Made by a program: the position numbers and the translations under genes. A stretch of DNA of 6,307 nt from Vermiphilus sp. (GTDB taxonomy: Bacteria; Ratteibacteria; UBA8468; B48-G9; JAFGKM01), in NCBI GenBank assembly GCA_020722825.1, contig DYKC01000046.1, forward strand, positions 1,815-8,121. The letters run 5' to 3'. The notes below the pieces were generated by a model, which worked only from the letters and a program-made list of their open reading frames with translations, searched no databases and had not been told where the DNA came from. Shown piece after piece: positions 6,075 to 6,307 of this stretch (position 1 is the stretch's first letter; each line of letters begins with the position of its first letter).

Positions 6075-6307
6075 ATGTTGAGGGAATCAGGGTTGGGATA
6101 GTTGGACTGGGTTCTTTTACCTAGAGTTTTATACCTCTTTTTAAGGCGCATCCGCTTGTAGAAAATCTTGTATTGTGCGACATTGATCCGGAAAAACTGG
6201 AAGAGAATGTAAAATGTTACCAGATTAAGGATGCCTGCCTGTCCCTTGATGAGTTGTGCCTGAGTGATGTGGATGCTATCGCAATATTCCCGCAGAACTG
6301 GCTTCAC
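6075..6307 (+). pseudogene. Gfo/Idh/MocA-family oxidoreductase, 5' part, disrupted near the start and cut by the window edge
   Basis: An AGGAG at 6064-6068 lies six bases before ATG 6075, but that frame ends after eight codons (TAG 6099-6101). From 6092 another frame gives a typical NAD(P)-binding N-terminus: VGIVGLGSF (6092-6118), then TAG at 6122-6124, then SFIPLFKAHPLVENLVLCDI and the motif SDVDAIAIFPQNWLH up to the edge. The acidic end of strand two (CDID) and the DVDAIAI strand are usual for Gfo/Idh/MocA dehydrogenases acting on sugars, inositols or amino-sugar derivatives. Adding one base near 6085 would join the start, giving MLREIRVGIVGLG. Thus it needs one frameshift and one TAG change to be read, as in the DeoR gene. 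The rest of the gene is outside the window. It lies 15 bases after the aminotransferase stop and would be the last visible operon member. Confidence 0.8.

Noticed and set aside
5903..6307. Minus-strand frame running to the right edge
   Set aside because: It is antisense to the aminotransferase C-terminus and the recognisable Gfo/Idh sequence, so it is a shadow.
1..6307. CRISPR array, tRNA, rRNA, insertion sequence or defence system
   Set aside because: I saw no regularly spaced repeats, no RNA gene, no transposase and no nuclease-like or toxin-like frame.

Overview
The window looks like an accessory sugar-catabolism locus from a bacterium. Promoters of the -35/-10 type, Shine-Dalgarno sites and a DeoR-type repressor point to Bacteria. 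I cannot assign a phylum from the sequence alone.

Layout. A divergent promoter region of about 70 bp (932-1005) separates two transcription units. To the left, on the minus strand, is a complete class I aldolase of the DhnA/LsrF/DeoC-like family (120-932), followed by the 5' end of an unidentified gene that leaves the window. To the right, on the plus strand, are: a DeoR-family repressor whose frame is broken twice (1005-1786); an L-arabinose/L-fucose isomerase-like protein (1807-3186); an FGGY carbohydrate kinase (3278-4546); a class III PLP aminotransferase (4710-6059); and the broken start of a Gfo/Idh/MocA oxidoreductase (6075 to the window edge). The kinase is flanked by two copies of a hairpin-forming intergenic repeat that share 19 identical bases.

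How the genes may work together. Isomerase, kinase and aldolase form the classical order of reactions aldose -> ketose -> ketose phosphate -> two short fragments. Here the aldolase is a Schiff-base DhnA-like enzyme rather than the zinc-dependent class II type usual for fuculose or rhamnulose phosphate. The DeoR protein would be the phosphosugar-sensing switch between the divergent units. The aminotransferase and oxidoreductase do not belong to textbook fucose, rhamnose or arabinose pathways. They suggest an amino sugar, an inositol-like compound or another unusual substrate, which the sequence does not identify.

The oddest aspect is gene integrity. Four genes are intact. The DeoR and Gfo/Idh genes each carry one in-frame TAG and one apparent single-base frameshift, and the partial minus-strand gene at the left edge may also be frameshifted. 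Both TAG codons lie in well-conserved coding sequence in a Phe-X-TAG-Ser-Phe context. The choices are gene decay, assembly error or, less likely, amber readthrough. I did not find a clearly new defence or mobile system.
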